64,000 nt of DNA, from NCBI GenBank assembly GCA_965215445.1, contig CBDCDT010000002.1, positions 2,108,001 to 2,172,000 of the forward strand, read 5' to 3'. Positions within the stretch are counted from its first letter, which is position 1; each line of letters starts with the position of its first letter. Under the pieces are notes generated by a model. The model ran no database searches. It was not told the origin of the DNA and was given only the letters and a program-made list of their open reading frames with translations. The DNA is from CBDBLK01 sp965215445. GTDB taxonomy: Bacteria; Bdellovibrionota; Bacteriovoracia; Bacteriovoracales; Bacteriovoracaceae. A program made the position numbers and the translations under genes. Positions 35,575-43,054 of the stretch are shown piece after piece.

Positions 35575-36036
35575 TTAAAGGTACCAGACTTTTTTTGTTT
35601 GCTTATCGTGGGTGCTGTGTTCGGCGTATTTCTGGAGAAAATCGACAAAGGCGGACATCGCCTCAAAACTCGACGTGGAAGTGTCAAATTCGCAGCCGTA
35701 GCGCATATAAGTGGTTCCCTCGGGAGATTTGTACTCACGGCCATACTTTACCTTCATTACCACGGGAATGTAAGAATCGTTGGTAAAATACATCCGAAGC
35801 GTAACCTCACCCTCCACCGGTAGAGCGGTTTGGCGCTTGGGATTCCAATCGGTCTGAAAAAGGCAACCTTGGTGGGAAATATTGATCAGAGTTACCGAGT
35901 GGGTCACCCCATCTTTGGTGATCTGCTGCTCTACACCGAGAAAATTACTCAAGGCCAAGCGCTCAAAATGCCGCCGCTTTTTATCAATGCGCTTCTCGCG
36001 CTCTTTGCCAAAATCAAAAACCTTGGTGTCGCCCAT
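35575..36036 (-). CDS. PilZ-domain protein
   Basis: 153 residues from ATG 36036 (GAGGG upstream). RRHFER near residue 22 gives the RxxxR element and INISHQGCLFQ the DxSxxG-like element (Asn for Asp) of PilZ domains, which bind cyclic di-GMP; the remaining strands (VTLRMYF, VVMKVKYG, MRYGCEFD) fit the barrel. Asn in place of the Asp may weaken binding. Likely a cytosolic signalling adaptor. Gene order suggests co-transcription with the YceI gene 40 bases upstream. Confidence 0.7.
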   Translation of the reverse strand: MGDTKVFDFGKEREKRIDKKRRHFERLALSNFLGVEQQITKDGVTHSVTLINISHQGCLFQTDWNPKRQTALPVEGEVTLRMYFTNDSYIPVVMKVKYGREYKSPEGTTYMRYGCEFDTSTSSFEAMSAFVDFLQKYAEHSTHDKQTKKVWYL

Positions 36037-36076
36037 AAGTCCCTCTAGGGAACTTATCGGACAAAAAAAGGGTTTC

Positions 36077-36712
36077 TTAAGGGGTTGCCTGTCCGCCCTG
36101 CGAAGTTTGCCTATTCGCAACCAGGGTGACTTCCATGGTCACGTCGTCGTGGATCAGTTGATCCCCCAACTTCTCGAAAAAGGAACCCGACTTGTACTTG
36201 ATGTCGTAGTGGGCGCGGTTCCAGACGACTCGGGCATTGGCACTCACCATGCCCTCTGCCGAGGGATTCATTTTGGTCTGGAAAGAGACGGGTTTGCTCA
36301 CCCCCCGGATGGTCAATTGACCATTAACGTCAAAAACCCCTTTCTCCCCGGAGCGCGCCTTCACTTCGCTCATCTCCAAGGTGGCGGTGGGGTGCTTGTC
36401 CACGGCGAAAAAGTCGTCATTTTTGAGGTGGCCGACCAACTTGGCATTGGTTTTGGCATCCTTGATGTCGTCGACCTTGATTGAAGTCATGTCGATCACC
36501 ACAGTTCCCCCCAGCAAATTGGCCCCGTCCATCCGCACCTGACCGCCCTTGACTTGCACCGTGCCCCAGTGCTTGCCGGTCACTTTGGTGCCCGTCCACT
36601 TCACCTGCCCTTGAGAAGAATCTATGCTATAGACTTGCCCTTGCTGGGCGAAAGTGACAAAAGAAAAGGCCAATGCTGCCAAACTTACACACAATTGAAT
36701 GAGATTTTTCAC
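36077..36712 (-). CDS. YceI-family periplasmic protein
   Basis: 211 residues from GTG 36712 with CAGGAGG upstream; signal peptide ends TFAQ. YceI hallmarks: YSIDSSQGQVKWTGTKV, IDMTSIKVDD, LKNDDFFAVDKHPTATLEM, VNGQLTIRGVSKPVSF and the closing VTMEVTLVA. YceI proteins are lipocalin-like barrels that bind isoprenoid or fatty chains. A second, more divergent YceI-like protein lies at 46781. Divergent from the acyltransferase gene by 50 bases. Confidence 0.9.
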   Translation of the reverse strand: MKNLIQLCVSLAALAFSFVTFAQQGQVYSIDSSQGQVKWTGTKVTGKHWGTVQVKGGQVRMDGANLLGGTVVIDMTSIKVDDIKDAKTNAKLVGHLKNDDFFAVDKHPTATLEMSEVKARSGEKGVFDVNGQLTIRGVSKPVSFQTKMNPSAEGMVSANARVVWNRAHYDIKYKSGSFFEKLGDQLIHDDVTMEVTLVANRQTSQGGQATP

Positions 36713-36762
36713 GACTCTTGCCTCCTGTTTAAAATGCTGCCGCCAAAGAGGTAAAAGATAAT

Positions 36763-37386
36763 ATGGCCGATGCAAAAAAGTCAATCTCCCCGCGACTGCT
36801 CTACTATGCAATTCGGCATTTACTCCAAACCTGTCAGTTGGCGCCCCTCAACTCGGAAAAGAGGCCCGCCCCGCCCTATCTGTATGCTATCTGGCATCAA
36901 AACCTGATCGCCTCACTGGCCACCGAGCGGGAGCGCCCCCACTGCATGATCGTCAGCCGCAGCCGCGACGGAGAACTGGTGGCGGGCGTGTGCCAACGGC
37001 TCGGACACCTCCCCCTGCGCGGAAGCAGCCACCGCGGCGGGGCCAGCGCCCTCAAGGGCATGGTGCGCGTCTTGCGCGAGGGCACCCCCGGTTGCATCGC
37101 CATCGACGGCCCCCGCGGGCCATGCCACCAGGTCAAAAAGGGCATCTTTGAACTCTCCTTGCTGGCCTCTGTCCCAGTGGTTCCCCTGCTGGCCATCCCC
37201 GATGAATTTTGGTCGTTTTCCAAATCCTGGGATCAGTTCAGAGTTCCCAAACCTTTTTCGCGCATTGGGGTTTGGTATGGAGAAGCGTTGCACATTTCGC
37301 GAAAAGATAAGGAAGAAGATTACCGCCGGGCAGAAAAAGAAATCTCGCGTCAATTCAAAGTGGCCGAACGGCAATTTAAGCGTTGA
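36763..37386 (+). CDS. Lysophospholipid acyltransferase-like protein (DUF374)
   Basis: 207 residues. MIVSRSRDGELVAGVCQRLG, RGSSHRGGASALKGM and AIDGPRGPCHQVKKG are the conserved blocks of DUF374, a branch of the LPLAT superfamily in which the HxxxxD motif is modified to SxSxDG. Such proteins act on lipid A or phospholipid acylation at the inner membrane. Hydrophobic stretches flank ASVPVVPLLAIPDEFW. First of a probable operon with the histone, DUF2288 and lipoprotein genes. Confidence 0.82.
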   Translation: MADAKKSISPRLLYYAIRHLLQTCQLAPLNSEKRPAPPYLYAIWHQNLIASLATERERPHCMIVSRSRDGELVAGVCQRLGHLPLRGSSHRGGASALKGMVRVLREGTPGCIAIDGPRGPCHQVKKGIFELSLLASVPVVPLLAIPDEFWSFSKSWDQFRVPKPFSRIGVWYGEALHISRKDKEEDYRRAEKEISRQFKVAERQFKR

Positions 37387-37454
37387 CCTTGGGCACTTCC
37401 GGGTTCAGAATTTTGCTTGTCCCCGAATATTTTCAACCAAAAAAGGAGAATCCC

Positions 37455-37640
37455 ATGGCCCAAGAACGCGAAATGCTACTGATCGGATCAAAAACCAAGG
37501 AGGCCCTCAAATCTTCCGGCCTCAACGTCTCTTCCGAGGCCATCGGCCAGTTTAACGAGAGAGTCCACCAAATGGTCAAGGACGCTCAGGAGCGCTGCCA
37601 GGCCAACGGAAGAAAAACCATCAAGGCCTGTGACTTCTAA
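37455..37640 (+). CDS. Bacterial histone (single histone fold, 61 residues)
   Basis: 61 residues from ATG 37455, preceded by AAAAGGAGAA. The layout is that of a minimal histone fold: helix 1 (LIGSKTKEALKSSG), loop, long helix 2 (SEAIGQFNERVHQMVKDAQ, about residues 25-44), then ANGRKTIKACDF, matching the archaeal histone RKTIKxED(I) element with the conserved R-T pair and Asp. Length and short third helix match the Bdellovibrio histone Bd0055. Role: abundant DNA-binding dimer of the nucleoid. It lies 68 bases behind the acyltransferase gene and overlaps the DUF2288 gene by 11 bases. Confidence 0.87.
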   Translation: MAQEREMLLIGSKTKEALKSSGLNVSSEAIGQFNERVHQMVKDAQERCQANGRKTIKACDF

Positions 37641-37908
37641 CTCGATTGAAACCGGCGATTGGGCGCGGGCCGAAACCTTTTACAGAGACAGAAAGCTCTA
37701 CCTGCTCGACGATGATATGAGCTTTATCGAGGTGGTAAAAGTTTTAGGGGAAGACAACCGTACCCAGTTGCATACTTGGATTAAAAACGGCCTCATCTAC
37801 CCCCCCACCGAGCGGGAAGTACTGGCCTTCCGCTCCAGCGAGGAACTCCAGTTCAAATTTTTCCAGGCGCTTCCCTACCTCTTTGTGCAAAAGGTGACCA
37901 CGCCGTGA
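37630..37908 (+). CDS. DUF2288-family protein
   Basis: 92 residues from GTG 37630, overlapping the histone stop. The stretch IETGDWARAETFYRDRKLYL, then SFIEVVKVLGEDN, LHTWIKNGLIYPPTEREV and ALPYLFVQKV, aligns with the pattern I know for DUF2288 (LDLLEVGVAIANDQ, VQSWIxAGLI, QPFVLVQ). Function unknown, cytosolic. It overlaps the lipoprotein gene downstream by 4 bases, so it is coupled on both sides. Confidence 0.65.
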   Translation: MTSNSIETGDWARAETFYRDRKLYLLDDDMSFIEVVKVLGEDNRTQLHTWIKNGLIYPPTEREVLAFRSSEELQFKFFQALPYLFVQKVTTP

Positions 37909-38327
37909 AACTGACCTTACTCTTGTTTCCCCTGCTTCTTTGCGCTTGTTCTGAAGCACCCGGGCCGCTGGGCATGAATTTCGACGGAGAAAGGGCAAAC
38001 TTTCAGGCCTGCGCGGAAAATTGTCTGGAAAGCCTCAGTAGCACGGCCGCGTCCACTCCCCTCAAAACGGCGGGTACGGCCTCAGAGACACCCACCCAAC
38101 TCGATGCTCTCTTAAAGCGCCACTTCAAGGCACGTCTGATAACGGAAAAAGAGTTTTACCGCCACTATCAACTGGCCAACTGGTGGGGGGCCAGCAGTGA
38201 TTTGGAGTTATGGTTTAAAGAGAGGGAGCTGATTCACTTCCGCATCCAGGCGCGCGGATGGGGCAGTCCCGATCCCCTCAAAACTATCGAGCAAGTGCGC
38301 TTTCACTACTACCAAAGAGATTTCTAA
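37905..38327 (+). CDS. Small lipoprotein
   Basis: 140 residues from GTG 37905, overlapping the TGA of the previous gene. Signal peptide with lipobox LLLCAC (Cys14 or 15). The mature protein has a Ser/Thr-rich linker with CAENCLESLSS and a C-terminal alpha/beta part (FYRHYQLANWWGASSDLELWF). No family recognised. Last of the acyltransferase-histone-DUF2288 operon; its stop abuts the convergent cytochrome gene. Confidence 0.6.
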   Translation: MKLTLLLFPLLLCACSEAPGPLGMNFDGERANFQACAENCLESLSSTAASTPLKTAGTASETPTQLDALLKRHFKARLITEKEFYRHYQLANWWGASSDLELWFKERELIHFRIQARGWGSPDPLKTIEQVRFHYYQRDF

Positions 38328-38810
38328 CTACAAACCCATGGGTGGCAGTTTGGAGATATAGGCCGCCAGATCGGCAACGTCTTGAGCGCTCAAGCGTTTA
38401 ATGTAGGGATTCATCAGCTTGTTGATGCGCTCCCCGTTTTGCATCGCCAGAATCACGCTTTCGACGTACCAGTCGTATTGCCCGCCAATAGCGGGGGCCT
38501 TTTGCGAACGCTTGCCCCGGCCGCGGGGGCCATGGCATAAAATGCAGCGTTTATAGAGCTTGGCCCCGCGCTCTAGTTCGGGGGTCATCTCCACCCCGGC
38601 CAAAATTCCCTTGGGTGCCGTCTCGGGAGCGGCCGCTTCGTCTTCACTCAATTCGACAATTTCACCCACCGCCTGGCGCGCGCTGTGGAGGGCCGCCACC
38701 GCTTCAAAATTAAAGGGATCAAGGGAAGGGGCAAAGCTTTGAAAACGGTTCAAATTCATCAACTGGCCAAGGCCCACCAAAAAGGTCAAAAAAAGGCCAA
38801 CTCTCAACAT
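38328..38810 (-). CDS. c-type cytochrome (monohaem)
   Basis: 160 residues. An N-terminal hydrophobic segment (LFLTFLVGLGQLM) serves as signal or anchor. The haem site is CILCHGPRGRG (CxxCH) around residue 93, and LMNPYIKRLSAQDVADLAAYI supplies the axial methionine and the terminal helix of class I cytochrome c. An acidic linker (ELSEDEAAAPETAP) precedes the domain. Periplasmic electron carrier. It lies 13 bases behind the exported-protein gene upstream. Confidence 0.87.
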   Translation of the reverse strand: MLRVGLFLTFLVGLGQLMNLNRFQSFAPSLDPFNFEAVAALHSARQAVGEIVELSEDEAAAPETAPKGILAGVEMTPELERGAKLYKRCILCHGPRGRGKRSQKAPAIGGQYDWYVESVILAMQNGERINKLMNPYIKRLSAQDVADLAAYISKLPPMGL

Positions 38811-38823
38811 TTCTCACTCCTCC

Positions 38824-39243
38824 TCAACGCACTTCAAACCCAAGTTTTAATTCAATCAACTGGGCCTTGTGATTGTAGACGACAACTTCCTGTTCTCCTA
38901 GACGAATGGCGATGGGCCGCTCTAAAAAGCTCTCCAAAACCCGCCCACTGGTGTCACGGATTTCACCCACCACCAAAACCAGGTCGCTGGGGCCATAGCT
39001 GCCCTCTCCCACCTCCTCTTGAAAGTGGGCCTTGAGCCTGACCTCGATGCCGGCCCTCATCTGCAACACGATCTCCTGCCCCTTGCGCACCTCCTCCAGG
39101 ACGTGCAGCTCACTGGCCAGGTTCAGGCCCAGGTCGATGCCTTTTTTGTCGTAAATACTGGCATTCAGGTACAGCCTGGCAAAAGCGGGAACGAGCACGC
39201 AAGGCCATGCCAAGCAAATTATTGAGAAAATCCGCCACTTCAC
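38824..39243 (-). CDS. Hypothetical exported beta-rich protein
   Basis: 139 residues with signal peptide ending PAFA. The mature part is a run of short strands (EIVLQMRAGIEVRLKAHF, SDLVLVVGEIRD, QEVVVYNHKAQLIELKLGFEV) with no cysteines, suggesting a small periplasmic beta-sandwich or PilZ/DUF-type barrel. Family not recognised. Upstream partner of the cytochrome gene in a two-gene operon. Confidence 0.55.
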   Translation of the reverse strand: MKWRIFSIICLAWPCVLVPAFARLYLNASIYDKKGIDLGLNLASELHVLEEVRKGQEIVLQMRAGIEVRLKAHFQEEVGEGSYGPSDLVLVVGEIRDTSGRVLESFLERPIAIRLGEQEVVVYNHKAQLIELKLGFEVR

Positions 39244-39307
39244 TCTCCCATCATGGCCCTCTAAACAAATAATGACAAACTCTGAGGAATGTGCTAGGCT
39301 CCCCCGA

Positions 39308-39883
39308 ATGAAAAACGGCCATCTTTTTTATTGGCCCCTGTGGTGGGGGCTGGGATTGCTGGGGCTGGCCCTGTGTACCTCCTCCTTTCTCATTCCCCTG
39401 TCCGCCTGGGGAGGGTTCGCCTCTCCCGCCAAAAGCGCAAGTTCCCTTTTCCCAGTGGGACTGGTCGCCTGTCTGGCGATCCCCCTTCCCCGCCCCAAAC
39501 AGCTTCACTGGTTGCCCCTCCTGTGGAGAGCGATCGGGGTCTTTACCCTCATCGCCACCACGCTGCTCTTCCTCGTTCCCCTCCCCGAAAACAACGCCGC
39601 GCTGACCATCCCCTACATCGACAAGCTGGTGCATCTTTTGCTCCACTCCCTGCTCGCCGCCTATTTCGCCGCCCTCTACCGGCCAAAGTGGTCTTTCCTC
39701 TTTTTTCTGTTTTACGCCGTTTGCATCGAGGCCGCCCAACTCTTCGTCGAACACCGCGACTGGGAAACCAGCGACCTGGTGGCCAACCTGCTGGGAGTCC
39801 ACCTGGGACACTTCCTGTTGTCCCAACACTTGCGCCGGGGCATCCGCAGAATCGAGCAACTTTTGGGCCATTGCCATTCCTGA
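39308..39883 (+). CDS. VanZ-like membrane protein
   Basis: 191 residues from ATG 39308. Five hydrophobic segments; the VanZ motifs are present: IPYIDKLVHLLLHSLLAAY (DKxxHxxxHxxL), CIEAAQLFVEHRDWETSDLV (ExxQ...R...D) and ANLLGVHLG. VanZ-family proteins are polytopic and of largely unknown function (teicoplanin resistance in enterococci). Divergent from the cytochrome operon and upstream of the tRNA gene. Confidence 0.8.
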   Translation: MKNGHLFYWPLWWGLGLLGLALCTSSFLIPLSAWGGFASPAKSASSLFPVGLVACLAIPLPRPKQLHWLPLLWRAIGVFTLIATTLLFLVPLPENNAALTIPYIDKLVHLLLHSLLAAYFAALYRPKWSFLFFLFYAVCIEAAQLFVEHRDWETSDLVANLLGVHLGHFLLSQHLRRGIRRIEQLLGHCHS

Positions 39884-39934
39884 ACCTGGACAATGCCGTT
39901 TTTTTTTCCTAGATTTTCCTCAATTCAACTTTGC

Positions 39935-40011
39935 GGGGTATTAGCTCAGTTGGTTAGAGCATCCGGCTCATAACCGGACGGTCGCTGGTTCAAATCCAGC
40001 ATACCCCACCA
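39935..40011 (+). tRNA. tRNA with CAU anticodon (Met elongator or Ile2)
   Basis: 77 bases including an encoded CCA. The acceptor stem GGGGTAT pairs with ATACCCC; the D-arm GCTCAGTTGGTTAGAGC, anticodon stem TCCGG/CCGGA around loop CTCATAA, and T-arm CTGGTTCAAATCCAG are all complete. The anticodon CAU could be elongator methionine or lysidine-modified isoleucine-2; identity elements do not let me choose. The sequence directly downstream is accessory. Confidence 0.97.
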
Positions 40012-40040
40012 ATTTACTACGCTATAAACTATTGAGAAAA

Positions 40041-40064
40041 TATAGTGCGAAGACCGATCAAAGA
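40041..40064 (+). repeat. 24-bp direct repeat near tRNA (left copy)
   Basis: TATAGTGCGAAGACCGATC plus AAAGA matches 41073-41096 at 23 of 24 positions. The right copy is the start of the second XRE gene (GTG at 41077). Here the GTG at 40045 opens a 24-codon frame beginning VRRPIKD that ends at 40116, so this is probably the stump of a third XRE gene. It begins 30 bases after the tRNA. Confidence 0.6.
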
Positions 40065-40112
40065 TTTGTACGATGAAATTTCCTGTCTGAAAAAAATCAA
40101 GTTCAGGCCCAA

Positions 40113-40568
40113 TTAATTTTTTCCCCACGACAAACCATCAGAAGAATCAAGTTGCTCTAAGGGGGGCATTTTCAAGCCTGAGATTTCATAAAATAGGGAG
40201 CCAAAAGCATACATCGCGCTAGTGGTAACTTTAGAAATATATTGCAAACTCATGGGTTCTGTTAAATCAAATTTGGCCAAGATGGTTTCGCTCTTTGGTT
40301 CGTAATGTATACGAATAGTATTGTATTCATCGGCCTTGGCATTTTTTTTGGTGGCGACTTTGCAAACCATACCCTCTTCAAATTCCTTTCTGATTTTTTC
40401 GTTCTCATCAGCAAGGATATGCTTTTTAAAACTTTTGTGAGCGGCAAAGCGTTTCCAAATTTCAAAATCAATTTCTCTTTCTGCTTGGTTGAGTTCTTTC
40501 AGTGTTTTAAAAGGAGTATTCGAGAGCTTCTTATTTTTGCTTTTTAAATTCGTTTTCTTTTTGGCCAT
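40113..40568 (-). CDS. Hypothetical basic protein of the tRNA-adjacent island
   Basis: 151 residues with a very basic N-terminus (AKKKTNLKSKNKKLSNTPFK), a charged helical middle (AEREIDFEIWKRFAAHKSFKK) and a soluble end. No membrane segment or signal. The base composition is A+T-rich like the genes that follow and unlike the upstream chromosome. Family not recognised. Divergent from the XRE genes, whose first operator lies 77 bases upstream. Confidence 0.5.
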   Translation of the reverse strand: MAKKKTNLKSKNKKLSNTPFKTLKELNQAEREIDFEIWKRFAAHKSFKKHILADENEKIRKEFEEGMVCKVATKKNAKADEYNTIRIHYEPKSETILAKFDLTEPMSLQYISKVTTSAMYAFGSLFYEISGLKMPPLEQLDSSDGLSWGKN

Positions 40569-40644
40569 TTTGACTTCCTTTAAAAACCCTATAAGGCGTA
40601 AACAACAACGCCTAGGGCCAGTCCATTTTCATATCAAAACAAGG

Positions 40645-40658
40645 GCGTATATGTACGC
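40645..40658. promoter_or_regulatory. Candidate XRE operator, copy 1
   Basis: GCGTATATGTACGC (GCGTA-4-TACGC), followed by ACTGAC. An identical 20-base stretch lies ahead of the second XRE gene at 41002-41021. Position in the divergent gap suits autoregulation. Confidence 0.5.
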
Positions 40659-40723
40659 ACTGACTCCGTTTATATACGCCTTTAAATTAATACACAAGAA
40701 AAAAGACAACCATTTGATAAAAA

Positions 40724-40984
40724 ATGCGAACACCAATCCGAGAAGTTAGAAACTCAAAACAAAGGCAACTGGCCTTAAACTTCAAAAATAACTTTTGCCT
40801 AATGCGCAAAACACTTGGCCAACGGCAATCTGATATTGCTTCCAAGTGTAATTTGAGTTTGAAATATATCGCAGACATTGAGCAGGGCAATTCGGGAAAC
40901 CCGACGCTTGAAACCATTTGTGAAATCGCCAAGGCCTTAGGCCTAAAAGACCCTCTTAAACTTCTACGAGACAGCAGCTTTTAA
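40724..40984 (+). CDS. XRE-family helix-turn-helix regulator, copy 1
   Basis: 86 residues from ATG 40724. The HTH_3 domain is RKTLGQRQSDIASKCNLSLKYIADIEQG followed by NPTLETICEIAKALGL, shown here in shorter pieces: QRQSDIASKC (helix 2) and SLKYIADIEQG (recognition helix). It is 86 residues like its tandem neighbour and shares most of its sequence. Probably an autoregulator of the accessory region. The paired palindromic sites upstream of both copies support that. Confidence 0.85.
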   Translation: MRTPIREVRNSKQRQLALNFKNNFCLMRKTLGQRQSDIASKCNLSLKYIADIEQGNSGNPTLETICEIAKALGLKDPLKLLRDSSF

Positions 40985-41001
40985 AAACTGCTCCCCTTGG
41001 T

Positions 41002-41015
41002 GCGTATATGTACGC
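41002..41015. promoter_or_regulatory. Candidate XRE operator, copy 2
   Basis: Identical to 40645-40658 including the following ACTGAC; 75 bases ahead of the GTG of the second XRE gene. The duplication of gene plus operator implies a tandem duplication event. Confidence 0.5.
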
Positions 41016-41076
41016 ACTGACCGCGCCCACACACATTTTTAAACTAATAAGGAGAATAAAAACCACAGGGCCTATA

Positions 41077-41337
41077 GTGCGAAGACCGATTAAAGAAATT
41101 ACCAACCCCAAGCAGCGAAAATTAGCAACTAATTTTAAAAATAACCTCGTTTCAATCCGCAAAAAATTGAACTTGCGACAAACCGACGTTGCCGACAAAT
41201 GCAGTTTAAGTTTGAAATATATTGCCGACATTGAACAAGGCAATTCGGGAAATCCAACGCTTGAAAGTATTTGCGAAATCGCCAAGGCCTTGGCATTGAA
41301 AGACCCGCTTGAATTGCTGAAAGAGAAAAGATTTTAG
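41077..41337 (+). CDS. XRE-family helix-turn-helix regulator, copy 2
   Basis: 86 residues from GTG 41077, chosen because the protein then aligns end to end with copy 1 (VRRPIKEITNPKQ against MRTPIREVRNSKQ). An upstream in-frame ATG at 41008 lies inside the operator repeat. HTH core LRQTDVADKCSLSLKYIADI then PTLESICEIAKALAL. The two copies have diverged enough to bind different variants or to form heterodimers. Confidence 0.85.
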   Translation: MRRPIKEITNPKQRKLATNFKNNLVSIRKKLNLRQTDVADKCSLSLKYIADIEQGNSGNPTLESICEIAKALALKDPLELLKEKRF

Positions 41338-41492
41338 CAGTTGCTATCTGTTAATTATTTTTTATTTACCATTTCTTGAAAATCTCGGGCACTAACAATA
41401 ATCTACTTGTATTTTTGTTTCCTTGGCCGTAAAAAACCCTATTCAAAGAACCTAAAAAGATATGACTAAATATACAACTCACGGCCATTGAT

Positions 41493-42683
41493 TTGAAAAA
41501 AATAACTGCAGAAAAAAAACAACGATTCAGAAGAAAAGAAATTGCTTGTTATAGAAGAGAAAAAAGAAAGGCCGGTCAGCGCAAACGCCGTCGCTATTTT
41601 TTTAAAAAGAAACTTTACACTAGAGCAAATGAAGATAATTCCGAACAATTTCATAGGCATCTTAAAAGAAAGTTTCAAAAAGAATTTTATAAGCCTATTA
41701 AATATAAGCATCCCAAGAAAAATATAACTATTTACAATCATTTTGGACTAGAACATGATTTTGATTCATTTCTGAATATCTCAGCGACATTTATAGAATC
41801 ACAATCTAAAAAACTATCTTTTGACCTTGGGGAATGTGAAAGAATGTGGCCCTCCTCAATCGTTTTACTATGCTCTCTGATACAATGGGTTAAAATGACT
41901 GCAAAGCCTAACCTTGAACCTGATATATCCTCTAGCAAGCCCAAAAGCAAAGATGTTGCTTCCTATCTAGCGCACTGCGGCTTTTATGATTATGTTGGAA
42001 GGCGTAAAGACATTACAGATGAAACCGTCTACCGCAATGAGGAGATTGTTAAAATTGAAAGAGAGACTGATAGCTCGGTAATAGAAAAAAAAGAGGAAGA
42101 AATTATTACAATTTTAAAAAAATATAGTGCTCTTAATGATGAACAAATTGAGGAGTTTAATTGCACCGTTTTAACAGAAGCATTTAATAATGTCAGTGAA
42201 CACGGAGTTCGCTCTAACTATTATAAAGACGGGTGGTGGACGCTAACGCAAGTTCATCAAAATACTGGAATTATTTCTCTATGCATAGCTGACAATGGGA
42301 TTGGAATAAAAAACTCACTAAAAACAGGCCCTCAAAAAGAGGCATTAGCTAAAGTAATTGGTAATGATAGTGATGGAGATTATTTGAAACATTCCTTAAA
42401 AGAAAACATTAGTGGAGCCTTGACCGCATCTACAAAAGACCAAACCAGTAGTTATCTAAGGAAAAAGTCATTTTCTCGTGGGTCTAGGAGAGGAAATGGT
42501 CTTAATAGAATTAAAGAAGCTTGTAAAAATTGTAATGTGCAATTTACCCTTATTTCCCAAAAAGGTTTTTTAAGAATAAAACCAAGTGGAAACATAGACC
42601 AAAACGGAACGAAAAGTAAAAAAGTTTTTGCAGGAACTTTATACCACTTTACGATTCCAGTTAAAAAGGAAGAAATGAAATGA
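41493..42683 (+). CDS. GHKL ATPase with N-terminal STAS-like segment
   Basis: 396 residues from TTG 41493. Residues 1-60 are extremely basic. Residues about 105-135 (LSFDLGECERMWPSS, then LIQW) share the pattern of the STAS-like protein encoded next. The C-terminal ATPase has an N-box EAFNNVSEHG (near 229), G1 DNGIGI (near 267) and G2 RRGNGL (near 333), as in SpoIIAB/RsbW-type and histidine-kinase ATPases, but no phospho-acceptor histidine domain is evident. It overlaps the next gene by 4 bases. Low G+C. Probably a kinase or ATP-dependent switch acting on the STAS partner. Confidence 0.78.
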   Translation: MKKITAEKKQRFRRKEIACYRREKRKAGQRKRRRYFFKKKLYTRANEDNSEQFHRHLKRKFQKEFYKPIKYKHPKKNITIYNHFGLEHDFDSFLNISATFIESQSKKLSFDLGECERMWPSSIVLLCSLIQWVKMTAKPNLEPDISSSKPKSKDVASYLAHCGFYDYVGRRKDITDETVYRNEEIVKIERETDSSVIEKKEEEIITILKKYSALNDEQIEEFNCTVLTEAFNNVSEHGVRSNYYKDGWWTLTQVHQNTGIISLCIADNGIGIKNSLKTGPQKEALAKVIGNDSDGDYLKHSLKENISGALTASTKDQTSSYLRKKSFSRGSRRGNGLNRIKEACKNCNVQFTLISQKGFLRIKPSGNIDQNGTKSKKVFAGTLYHFTIPVKKEEMK

Positions 42684-43015
42684 TAAAAATAAATGTAGGT
42701 AAGGAATTTGCAGAAAGACTTTTAAATCGAGATAAAAATCAAAGAGATGGAAGAAATAATGCAGAAGATTTTAGAAAGAAATATCTTTCTGATTTAGATA
42801 AAAAAGATTCATGGAACAACGAAACTCCTTATATTGAACTTGATTTTGCTGACGTAACAAGAATCGGGCCATCATGGGCCAATGAAGCATTTGCTTATTT
42901 TACTAAATGGGCGAAGCCAGAAACTATTTTAAATAAAATTAAAATTATCCATATCACTAAGGTCAAAAAAGCGATTATAGACGTTGAACTCAAGACTGGA
43001 TATAAAGAAAAATAG
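42680..43015 (+). CDS. STAS-like protein (DUF4325 type)
   Basis: 111 residues. The centre, YIELDFADVTRIGPSWANEAF and the following AYFTKW, matches the DUF4325/STAS-like pattern; a Ser follows the Pro (GPSW), at the place where SpoIIAA-type antagonists are phosphorylated. The ATG overlaps the ATPase TGA (ATGA), so the two proteins are made in equal amounts. Known relatives pair an ATPase with a STAS protein as a partner-switching regulator. Role here unproven. Confidence 0.72.
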   Translation: MIKINVGKEFAERLLNRDKNQRDGRNNAEDFRKKYLSDLDKKDSWNNETPYIELDFADVTRIGPSWANEAFAYFTKWAKPETILNKIKIIHITKVKKAIIDVELKTGYKEK

Positions 43016-43054
43016 AGATTTTATCTACCTGTATAGGGTTGGAAATTTAAGATA

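Noticed and set aside
39946..40128. 60-codon minus-strand frame reading MLDLNQRPSGYEPDALTN
   Set aside because: This is the well-known spurious antisense translation of a tRNA gene.
40041..41096. 24-bp repeats as attL/attR of an integrated element
   Set aside because: The right copy is the functional start of an XRE gene and no integrase is present between them; a duplicated gene stump explains them better.
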